Shown: one piece after another, positions 31,217 through 38,360 of the stretch
Position numbering within the stretch: position 1 is the stretch's first letter
Layout of the letters: each line of letters opens with the position of its first letter
DNA from: Actinomycetes bacterium
GTDB taxonomy: Bacteria; Actinomycetota; Thermoleophilia; Solirubrobacterales; Solirubrobacteraceae
Assembly (NCBI GenBank): GCA_021820105.1
Contig: JAKAED010000007.1
Coordinates: forward strand, 1-52,532
Length of the DNA stretch: 52,532 nt
Direction of reading: 5' to 3'
Translations under genes and position numbers: made by a program
Notes under the pieces: model-generated
The model's input: only the letters and a program-made list of their open reading frames with translations
The model's database searches: none
Told to the model about the DNA's origin: nothing

Positions 31217-32381
31217 GGGTGAAGGATACCTCCAGGGTGCCGTCCTCATACGTCGCCGAGGTTGGCTTATAGGCTGCCAGCGTCGGCGGCAGCATGATTG
31301 ACCGGCGGCGTCCCGCGGCGGTCACGATCAGCTCGAGACCGACCTGGCGGAGCCCGATCTCCTGCTTGCGGGCGAACGGGATCGTCAGCCTGAGCGTCGC
31401 GCCGTCCTGATTGCTGACTATTGCCTGGGTGATCGTGTCGTGGAGGGTCGCATCAGGCGCCGCGACGCCGCCGAACAGCCTGTCGCCCATGAGCTCCAGC
31501 ATCTCACCGCCGATCACCTCGCGATCAAAGTACGGCAGCTCCAGCACCGGAAGCGGCTCAAAGGCGGAGCGCACCAGTTCCAGTTGCTCCTGCTGATGTG
31601 CGCGCCAGCCGCTGAAATAGGCGCCCACATCCTCCGGGAAGACCTTGTTGACGACAACGGCATCGGTGAGATAGCCGTAGAGGTTCAGGTACGTGAAAGC
31701 CCGCATCGCCTCGGCAATCACCATCCGATCGGGCGCCATCACCAGGCGGACCGAGCTGTGGCGGGTGTCGCGAAGGATCTGATCCATGGCGATCAGGTTG
31801 GCCGACAGCTGCTGGATGTCGCTGAACACCGCTCCGGTCGGCAGGGGGATGTCAAGCACTGTGCGGGCTAGTGGGGCAGCGGCCGCCATCAGCGCGCGCT
31901 CCACCGGCACCACGCGCTCAAGCCACCAGCGAGCAGCCTCCGGAAATGAGAGCAGGCGCAGCGTCTCGCCCGTCGGTGCGCAGTCGAGGATGATCACGTC
32001 CCAGTTTCCCGCCGCGTGATGTTCGCGTAGCCGCATCATTGAGAAGAGCTCATCCACGCCCGGCGGAACCGTCAGCTCGGTTGCGGAGATGCGATCGAGC
32101 CCGCGCTGCGCCAGCAGGTCGCCGAGCCACTCCTGGACTCCGTGCCAGTGCCGCTCCAGTTCGTGCTGGGAATCGATCTGGGCCGCCTCCAGGTTTGTTG
32201 TGACCGTCGTGGGATCTGGACCCAGTTCCGTCTGGAGAGAGTCGGCCAGGCTGTGGGCCGGGTCGGTTGAGAGCAGCAGCGTGCGCCGGCCCGCGGCCGC
32301 GCAGCGGAGCGCGGTGGCGGCGGCGACCGAGGTCTTACCGACTCCGCCCTTCCCGGTGTAGAGGATGGTGCGTGGCGTCAA
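31206..32381 (-). CDS. ArsA/GET3-family ATPase
   Basis: 391 residues from TTG 32381, which gives the family-typical start MTPRTILYTGKGGVGKTS; ATG 32420 would add 13 residues. The deviant Walker A is GKGGVGKT, switch I is STDPAHSLADS, and switch II is ILDCAPTGETLRLL. The C-terminal about 90 residues form a small beta-rich domain (LRLTIPFARKQEIGLRQVGLELIV), like the HSP20-like domain in bacterial ArsA homologues. No arsenic-resistance genes (arsB, arsR, arsD) are nearby, so a chaperone or membrane-targeting role is as likely as arsenite efflux. It overlaps the small leucine-rich protein gene by 11 nt. Confidence 0.88.
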   Translation of the reverse strand: MTPRTILYTGKGGVGKTSVAAATALRCAAAGRRTLLLSTDPAHSLADSLQTELGPDPTTVTTNLEAAQIDSQHELERHWHGVQEWLGDLLAQRGLDRISATELTVPPGVDELFSMMRLREHHAAGNWDVIILDCAPTGETLRLLSFPEAARWWLERVVPVERALMAAAAPLARTVLDIPLPTGAVFSDIQQLSANLIAMDQILRDTRHSSVRLVMAPDRMVIAEAMRAFTYLNLYGYLTDAVVVNKVFPEDVGAYFSGWRAHQQEQLELVRSAFEPLPVLELPYFDREVIGGEMLELMGDRLFGGVAAPDATLHDTITQAIVSNQDGATLRLTIPFARKQEIGLRQVGLELIVTAAGRRRSIMLPPTLAAYKPTSATYEDGTLEVSFTRAS

Positions 32382-32488
32382 GCAGTCAAAGCTACCGGGG
32401 TGCTCAAATCGGCAATCCATCGGCCGGGCCGAGCCTCACCGGAGAGCGCTGGCCGCCCCGGCCGGATCTCACCGAAACCCGCCGGCAG

Positions 32489-34303
32489 CTATCCCGGAAG
32501 CCCTGTCTGTCCACCGCCGGCGGCGGTTGTACCGCCGGTGGACGTTGTTCCTGTGGTGGTCGTGCCGGCATCGGTGGTGGTGCCAATGGGCGTGCCGCCG
32601 GTTGTGACGCCCGTCCCGGTCACAGAACCCGTGGTGGTTGTGCCGGTTGCGGTCGTGGTGGTGCTGGTCCCGGTCGTGGAGCCGGTGGTGGTTGTCGGCG
32701 CGCCGGTGGGGGGGCCGATCGGCTTGGGCAACGCAACCGTGACCGTCGGCACCGGGCCGGTTGTGGGTCTGATCGCCGAGAGTCTTGACGTGCAGACGCC
32801 CGGGCAGACGACCAGGGAGCTGCTCAATTTCGCGTAGTGGCCGACCGGGTCGGTGACGGACATCGTGAGCGCGTAGGTGCCCGGCCTGAGCCGGGGTGTT
32901 GCGAACGCACGTGTTCCCTTGAAGAAGCTCCGCTTGGCGTAGAGGTAGTTCTTACCGGCACGGCTCAGGGTCGCCCCGACGGTTGCGTACTTGGAGATCC
33001 TGAAGCGGAGCTTGAACCGCCGCCCGGGGCTGGCGGTGGTGGTCAGCAGCGTCAGCTGCGGCCGGCTGAGCATGTCGACCTGGAAGCGCTGATAGGTGCG
33101 GCAGTACGGGGCGGCCGTCGTCTTCTCGCACAGGAGCTTCAGGAAGCCGGTCACGAGCGAGTGGTAGTTGAGCGGGTCGACCTCGCCCGGTTGATAGAGC
33201 GACCAGCCGCCAACCACAAACGACCCCAGCTCCGCCTGTGCCTGGCGGTTGCCTGCCGCGTAGAGGTCGGTCGCAAGCGGATCCTGCGAAACCTGGGCGT
33301 AGTCAAAGAGCCCGAGCAGCGTCTGCAGAAACGCGTTGATGATGTCTGTGCCGGGGGTGAACGAGTACTGCAGGTAGCGCGTTCCCAGCGCGGTCTTCAC
33401 AGCGACACCGGTGGGCGGCGGCGTCTGCAGCAACGGCAGCGCACTGTGTGCATAGCTCAGGTACTGGCGGTCACCGGTGGCCAGGTAGGCGTTGGTGAGG
33501 GCCTCAAGTCCGGTTCCCTGCGCCATGGCGCTCACCCACGGCGGCTTCCCCCCGTCCCAGTTGAAGTAGTACTCCCACGCAAGGCCGCCACCGCGGTGAA
33601 CCGCCAGGGGCACCATCTCATTCATCAACGTGACCAACTTCCCGTAGTCCTGGGGGCCGGCCTCGTAGTAGCCGTCTCCCTCCCCGAAGGTGTGCAGCAC
33701 CTGCAGTTGAATGCCTGAGCCGGCGTAGTACTCCCAGACAAGCTCGGAGCCCTGGAACTGGACCGTTGCGCCGTTGGCGAGCGAGGGGCCGTTCCTCCAA
33801 TAGTTGACGTTGTTGGTGAGCGTCAGCATCAGTGCCGGCAGCCTCGCCGCGGTCACCGTCCGGCCTGCCGCCATCTGGTTGAGCGTGGACGTGACGCCAC
33901 TCAACTGTGCCGCCCGCCACCGGGTGAGGTGGCGCTCCTCGTTGAGCGCCTGGTTCCAGATCTGCAGGTCGCTGCTGTAGGCGGCCGTCTGCAGCACAGC
34001 TCTGCGCTTGAGCCGCAGCAACGCCTGCGCGAACGTGAAAGCAGCGGGACGCTTGGTCCGGTGACGGGAGCTCAGCCGCGGTCTCGCGGCGGAAGCTGAG
34101 GCTGCGGCGGCAGTGAGCGTCGTTGGCGTCGCGGAGCCAAGCACCGGGCTCAGCGCCGTCCCGCTGAGGTAGGGGTTGTTGACTACGTGCGCGCTTCCGT
34201 CGCGATCGAGCACGACCACCGGGACGGCGTGGGCATTGCCGACGGCGACCCACGTGAACGAGAGCACACACGCCGCCGTGAGCAGCAGCCAGCGTCTGAG
34301 CAT
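32489..34303 (-). CDS. secreted D-glucuronyl C5-epimerase-like protein with Thr-rich tail
   Basis: 604 residues from ATG 34303, which starts a good signal peptide (MLRRWLLLTAACVLSFTWVAVGNAHA). The central region contains the alpha/alpha-toroid of the C5-epimerase C-terminal domain (YYEAGPQDYGKLVTLMNEMV, GGGLAWEYYFNWDGGKPPW, AMAQGTGLEALTNAY). A beta-sandwich-like section and about 90 residues rich in Thr and Gly follow. Family members epimerise glucuronic acid in heparosan-type polymers; many bacterial homologues are uncharacterised. Export and the low-complexity tail suggest action on an envelope or capsular polysaccharide. It is divergent from an OatA-like acyltransferase. Confidence 0.78.
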   Translation of the reverse strand: MLRRWLLLTAACVLSFTWVAVGNAHAVPVVVLDRDGSAHVVNNPYLSGTALSPVLGSATPTTLTAAAASASAARPRLSSRHRTKRPAAFTFAQALLRLKRRAVLQTAAYSSDLQIWNQALNEERHLTRWRAAQLSGVTSTLNQMAAGRTVTAARLPALMLTLTNNVNYWRNGPSLANGATVQFQGSELVWEYYAGSGIQLQVLHTFGEGDGYYEAGPQDYGKLVTLMNEMVPLAVHRGGGLAWEYYFNWDGGKPPWVSAMAQGTGLEALTNAYLATGDRQYLSYAHSALPLLQTPPPTGVAVKTALGTRYLQYSFTPGTDIINAFLQTLLGLFDYAQVSQDPLATDLYAAGNRQAQAELGSFVVGGWSLYQPGEVDPLNYHSLVTGFLKLLCEKTTAAPYCRTYQRFQVDMLSRPQLTLLTTTASPGRRFKLRFRISKYATVGATLSRAGKNYLYAKRSFFKGTRAFATPRLRPGTYALTMSVTDPVGHYAKLSSSLVVCPGVCTSRLSAIRPTTGPVPTVTVALPKPIGPPTGAPTTTTGSTTGTSTTTTATGTTTTGSVTGTGVTTGGTPIGTTTDAGTTTTGTTSTGGTTAAGGGQTGLPG

Positions 34304-34562
34304 CGGTGCCGATGATAAGTTCAGCCCGCGAGATTTCTGCACGCGCGCGTGCGCCGACCGATCGTGGATCCGCTCGCCAGCCGCCCACCGCGACTGGCGA
34401 CCTGAAGGTCGCCGGCGCCCCGGCGCCTGCAAGTCGTCTCACACGAGAACCGGTGAACGCGCTTCGGCGATATAACGGGGGGCGGTCTGTTGGCCGACCG
34501 GGATCGGGGTCATCGCAAACGGTGACAGACCAAGCTAGAGACAACGGCAACGCACAAGGGTG
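34304..34562. other. divergent intergenic region with two hairpins
   Basis: No gene is seen. Perfect stems are GGCGACCT/AGGTCGCC (34396-34403 with 34406-34413) and GGCGCC/GGCGCC (34414-34419 with 34422-34427). A TATAAC at 34471-34476 could be the -10 of the acyltransferase gene, but its -35 is poor. Confidence 0.5.
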
Positions 34563-36611
34563 ATGGGTTCCACGGCAGGCGCCATCGCGCAGCAGCAGAC
34601 ATCTGAAGGACGTGCAAGCGCAGCGTCAGCTGACGCTGCGCCACGCCGCTCTCCAGCCGGCCTGCCCTACCTTCCGGGACTTGATGGCCTGCGTGCGCTG
34701 GCGGTTGCGGCGGTGTTCCTCTACCACGCGGGCGTCTCCTGGATGCCGGGCGGTTTCCTCGGTGTCGACCTCTTCTTCGTACTCAGCGGCTACCTGATCA
34801 CCTCCCTGCTGCTGCAGGAGTTCGACCAGCGCGGTTCGATCAGGCTCTCGTCATTCTGGCTGCGGCGCGCACGACGCCTGTTTCCGGCGGTGCTGCTGGT
34901 GATCGTGTTTGCGCTGCTCGCGACGTTGACGATTGCGCGCGATGACCTCAGCCGCACGCGGGCTGATGCGCTCAGCGCGTTGATCTACTTCACCAACTGG
35001 CATGAGGTCATAGCCAGCCACTCCTACTTCAGTCAGTTCGGGCGCCCATCACTGCTGCAGCACCTCTGGTCACTGGCAGTGGAGGAGCAGTTCTACCTGC
35101 TCTGGCCGCTGGCGCTGATCGCCACCTTGCCCCGGCTCAGCCGCGCCCGCCTGGCCGCCGTGACAGCCGCGCTGGCCGCCGCGTCCTTTGCGCTCATGTG
35201 GCTGCTCTACAGCCCGGGCGGCGATCCCTCGCGGCTCTATTACGGCACCGATACGCGCGCCTTCACGCTACTGATCGGCGCCCTGCTGGCGCTCGGCTGG
35301 CCTCACCTGCGTGCGCGGCTCGAGCATTGGCAGGCCCATGGCGCAGTCGTTGATGTGGTCGGAGCGTTGGCGCTGGTCGGCGTGCTTGCCCTTTTCGTGC
35401 GTGTCCGAGACTTTGACCCGTGGTTGTATCGCGGCGGGTTTCTGGTCATGGCGGTGACGGCGGCGGTGCTGGTGGCGGCGGCCACGCCCGACAACGGGCT
35501 GCTCGGTCGAGCGCTCGGCTGGGAGCCGCTGCGGTGGGTGGGCGCGCGCAGCTACGGCATCTATCTCTGGCACTGGCCGGTGATGCAGCTGACCCGGCCT
35601 GGCGCCGATGTCCCGCTCCACGGGGCGCCACTGATCGCCGCGCAGGCGGCCGTCACCGTTGGCCTGGCCGCGCTCTCCTACCGCTACGTGGAGATGCCGA
35701 TCAGAACGGGAGCTGCGCAGCGCCGCGCCAAGGCGTGGCTTGACCGCCACACGCCGCGGCAGCGCCTGATCTCCGTCTCAGCCACCGGCAGCGCCGTGGT
35801 CACGCTCGCCGCGTTTGGATTCACACTCCCGGCTCCGATCGTGGCGGCGACGCTGTCCCGCACCGCGACGCCGTCAGCGCTCCAGCAGCTGTCGCCGAGC
35901 CACCCACGTGCCACCGGTCAGGGAGGGCCGACACGACCCGCGGCGAGTCGGCACGGCCACCCGTCGCCCAGAGGTACGGGCCTCGGGAACGGGACCGGTT
36001 CCGGTAAGCCCACCCACGGGAGGACCCCCCCAACCACCACCATCCACTCCAGGACCACACCCACCCGGTCTACCCCCACCAAGCCGGACCGTCACCCCAG
36101 CGCGCTGCCGCCCGGGGAGATCCTGGCTGTCGGCGACTCCGTGATGCTGGGGTGCGCCCCGAACCTCGAGCAGCTGCTGGGCCGCCGGCTCGAGGTGGAC
36201 GCCGTGGTCTCGAGGCAGGCGCAGGAGACGATCGCTCGGCTGGCTGAATACCGTGCGGCTGGGAGGTTGCCGTCGACCGTGATCGTTCAGATCGGCAACA
36301 ACGGTCCGGTCTGGTATGCCGACATGCAGCAGCTGCGCAGGGTCCTGCGCGGCGTGCCGAGGGTGGTGCTGGTCAACGTCCGCCTGCAGCGCAGCTGGCA
36401 GAACGAGGTCAACCAGGAGCTCAAGTCCTACGCGCGCACCTGGCCTCAGGCGGTGCTCGCCAACTGGTACACGCACAGCACCTGGGGGATGCTCTCTGAC
36501 GGAGTGCACCCCTCAATCGCCGCCCGCCCCGTGTACGCCGCCGTCGTTGTCAACGCGCTCAAACAGATCACGCGCAAGGCCGATCGCGTCCCGACCGGCC
36601 ACGCACGCTGA
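34563..36611 (+). CDS. membrane acyltransferase with C-terminal SGNH domain (OatA-like)
   Basis: 682 residues from ATG 34563 (GTG 34560 is possible). The first about 390 residues are an acyltransferase-3 domain with about ten membrane helices and the expected LPGLDGLRALAVAAVFLYHAG start (catalytic His) and HLWSLAVEEQFYLLWP. A linker of about 120 residues is rich in Pro, Thr, Arg and His. The extracytoplasmic SGNH hydrolase domain has GDSVML (nucleophile Ser), GNNGP and DGVHP (Asp/His). OatA-type enzymes O-acetylate peptidoglycan; relatives modify other glycans. Divergence from the C5-epimerase-like gene suggests both act on surface polysaccharide. Confidence 0.9.
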   Translation: MGSTAGAIAQQQTSEGRASAASADAAPRRSPAGLPYLPGLDGLRALAVAAVFLYHAGVSWMPGGFLGVDLFFVLSGYLITSLLLQEFDQRGSIRLSSFWLRRARRLFPAVLLVIVFALLATLTIARDDLSRTRADALSALIYFTNWHEVIASHSYFSQFGRPSLLQHLWSLAVEEQFYLLWPLALIATLPRLSRARLAAVTAALAAASFALMWLLYSPGGDPSRLYYGTDTRAFTLLIGALLALGWPHLRARLEHWQAHGAVVDVVGALALVGVLALFVRVRDFDPWLYRGGFLVMAVTAAVLVAAATPDNGLLGRALGWEPLRWVGARSYGIYLWHWPVMQLTRPGADVPLHGAPLIAAQAAVTVGLAALSYRYVEMPIRTGAAQRRAKAWLDRHTPRQRLISVSATGSAVVTLAAFGFTLPAPIVAATLSRTATPSALQQLSPSHPRATGQGGPTRPAASRHGHPSPRGTGLGNGTGSGKPTHGRTPPTTTIHSRTTPTRSTPTKPDRHPSALPPGEILAVGDSVMLGCAPNLEQLLGRRLEVDAVVSRQAQETIARLAEYRAAGRLPSTVIVQIGNNGPVWYADMQQLRRVLRGVPRVVLVNVRLQRSWQNEVNQELKSYARTWPQAVLANWYTHSTWGMLSDGVHPSIAARPVYAAVVVNALKQITRKADRVPTGHAR

Positions 36612-36626
36612 CCGCTGACACCCGCT

Positions 36627-36641
36627 GGACGTCGACCGTCC
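36627..36641. terminator. short hairpin between convergent genes
   Basis: GGACG and CGTCC (36627-36631 and 36637-36641) form a 5-bp stem in the 36-bp gap between the acyltransferase stop and the acidic-protein stop. It is weak alone and there is no U tract. Confidence 0.3.
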
Positions 36642-36647
36642 GGGCGG

Positions 36648-36959
36648 CTACTCCCGACCGGCCTCCTGGTCGTCGGCCTCCAGCTCATCGTCCAGATCGT
36701 CGTCGTCGACCTCTGAAGCCGAGCCCGCATGCAGGTGCACCTGGAAGCGCTGCAGCAGTTCATCGCGCCGGTCCTCATCGACCGGCACCTCATCTGAGAT
36801 CCGGACCCAGTCGGCCCCCTCGAACTCCTCCATGTTGAAGATCTCGGCGTCCAGCTCGGGCGAGTCATCTACGACGATCAGCACTTCGGTCTGCGGGTTG
36901 AAGTAGGTGCCGGGGCGGTTGAGGAGCTCATCGAGCTCAACGCGATTGGAGTCAGCCAT
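36648..36959 (-). CDS. very acidic small protein of unknown function
   Basis: 103 residues. The N-terminal half (SNRVELDELLNRPGTYFNPQTEVLIVVDDS) looks folded; the C-terminal 25 residues are almost all Asp and Glu with a few Ala. The protein would be strongly negative. It is not a recognised family, but codon usage and position support a real gene. It is divergent from the acyl-CoA dehydrogenase, whose operator-like palindrome lies 60 bp from its start. Confidence 0.65.
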   Translation of the reverse strand: MADSNRVELDELLNRPGTYFNPQTEVLIVVDDSPELDAEIFNMEEFEGADWVRISDEVPVDEDRRDELLQRFQVHLHAGSASEVDDDDLDDELEADDQEAGRE

Positions 36960-37018
36960 GGGCGCAGCCTACCCGTTTCAGCCAACCATGCGCTTGCGAT
37001 ACCCTTGCATAGCTGGTT

Positions 37019-37034
37019 GACTGACTAGTCAATC
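37019..37034. promoter_or_regulatory. TetR-like palindromic operator candidate
   Basis: GACTGACTAGTCAATC is a 16-bp palindrome with one mismatched pair; its core TGACTAGTCA is perfect. It can also be read as TTGACT-N4-AGTCAA (37017-37032). It lies 88-103 bp upstream of the acyl-CoA dehydrogenase start. Sites of this size and symmetry are bound by TetR-family regulators of fatty-acid catabolism. No such regulator is in the window. Confidence 0.55.
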
Positions 37035-37121
37035 GGTCAAGGCAGGTCCCAGAAAAACGTGGCGCTCGACCGGTGACGGCGTGTCGCCTCACGGGAGATC
37101 ACTGAAAGAGAGAAACCGCAC

Positions 37122-38267
37122 GTGATTGACTTCACGCTCACCGACGAGCAGCTCGCGATGCGCGAGATGGCGCACGACTTTGCAGAGAAGGAGATGCGCC
37201 CTGTCGCCTGGGAATATGACCGCGACGGCACCTGGCCGCAGGACCTGATCGACAAGGCCTGGGAACTCGGTCTGATGAACAGCCACGTGCCGGAGGAGTA
37301 CGGCGGCACGGGTCTCAGCTATCTCGATGGCTGCATCATTGAGGAGGAGATCGCCTGGGGTTGTTCGGGGATCGGAACGACCCTGACCTGCAACGGCCTG
37401 GCGATCGCGCCCGTCGTCTTGGGCGCTTCTGACGAGATCAAGAAGGAGTACCTGGGTCGCCTCTCCGAGGCGCCGCTGCTGGCCTCCTTCTGCCTGACCG
37501 AGCCGGATGCCGGCTCAGATGTCTCCGGCATGAAGACGACGGCCACCAAGCGCGGCGACAGGTGGGTGATCAACGGCTCCAAGTGCTTCATCACCAACGG
37601 TGAGTACGCCGACTGGTACACCGTCTTTGCCAAGACCGACAAGGATGCGGGCCACCGGGGCATCTCGTGCTTCGTCGTGCCCCGTGACGCGGGGGTCATC
37701 GTCGACAAGCACGAGGACAAGATGGGGCAGCGCGCGTCCAACACGGCAACGATCACATTTCCCGATGTGGAGATCCCCCTCAACCACCTGGTGGGCGAGG
37801 AGAACCACGGCTTCAAGCTCTCGATGATGACGCTCGATCGCACGCGTCCCGGTGTTGCCGCGATGGCCACCGGCGTCGCCCGCGCCGCCTGGGAGATGGC
37901 GATGGAGTACTCCAAGCAGCGCGTCCAGTTCGGCGTGCCGATCGCAATGCACCAGGGCATCCAGTTCCTGCTCGCCGACATGGCAACCAAGGTGCACCTC
38001 AGCCGTCTTGCCACCTACAACGCCGCGACCCTGCTGGACCAGGGCAAGCGCAACACGCTCGAGTCCTCCCACGCCAAGCGCTTTGCCGCGGACTCGGCGA
38101 TGGAGGTCGCCACCGACGCGGTGCAGGTCTTTGGCGGCTACGGCTTCATCAAGGAGTACAAGGTCGAGAAGCTGATGCGCGACGCCAAGATCCTGCAGCT
38201 CTATGAGGGCACCGCGCAGATCCAGCGTCTCGTGATAGCGCGCGAGACCCTGCTGCCGCGTCAGTAG
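37122..38267 (+). CDS. acyl-CoA dehydrogenase
   Basis: A 381-residue FAD enzyme of the short/medium-chain family that introduces the first double bond in beta-oxidation and passes electrons to ETF. FAD-binding segments are FCLTEPDAGSDVSG and KCFITNGEYADWY. The C-terminal DAVQVFGGYGFIKEY and RDAKILQLYEGTAQIQR place the catalytic base at Glu362, the MCAD/SCAD position. The upstream region has a TetR-like palindrome and AGAGAGAAA at 37106-37115 near the start (GTG 37122). The gene is monocistronic with a hairpin after the stop. The substrate chain length cannot be set from sequence. Confidence 0.95.
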   Translation: MIDFTLTDEQLAMREMAHDFAEKEMRPVAWEYDRDGTWPQDLIDKAWELGLMNSHVPEEYGGTGLSYLDGCIIEEEIAWGCSGIGTTLTCNGLAIAPVVLGASDEIKKEYLGRLSEAPLLASFCLTEPDAGSDVSGMKTTATKRGDRWVINGSKCFITNGEYADWYTVFAKTDKDAGHRGISCFVVPRDAGVIVDKHEDKMGQRASNTATITFPDVEIPLNHLVGEENHGFKLSMMTLDRTRPGVAAMATGVARAAWEMAMEYSKQRVQFGVPIAMHQGIQFLLADMATKVHLSRLATYNAATLLDQGKRNTLESSHAKRFAADSAMEVATDAVQVFGGYGFIKEYKVEKLMRDAKILQLYEGTAQIQRLVIARETLLPRQ

Positions 38268-38290
38268 CCGACGGTTCAGGGTCAGTTACG

Positions 38291-38319
38291 GGGCCGGCCT
38301 CCCCTGCGGGGGCCGGCCC
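38291..38319 (+). terminator. terminator of acyl-CoA dehydrogenase gene
   Basis: GGGCCGGCC (38291-38299) pairs with GGCCGGCCC (38311-38319), a 9-bp stem with an 11-nt loop, followed by GGTTT. It begins 24 nt after the stop codon. Confidence 0.75.
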
Positions 38320-38327
38320 GGTTTCCG

Positions 38328-38355
38328 CCGCGCGGCCGCTGAAGCAGCCGCGCGG
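38328..38355 (-). terminator. terminator of the hybrid signalling gene
   Basis: CCGCGCGGC (38328-38336) pairs with GCCGCGCGG (38347-38355), a 9-bp stem with a 10-nt loop. Read leftward it follows the stop of the hybrid kinase/phosphatase gene by 5 nt. It sits back to back with the terminator of the convergent gene; the AAAC after it on the minus strand gives no U run. Confidence 0.6.
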
Positions 38356-38360
38356 GCCCC

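Noticed and set aside
31206-32381. Arsenic resistance operon
   Set aside because: ArsA-like ATPase alone, without arsB, arsR, arsC or arsD.
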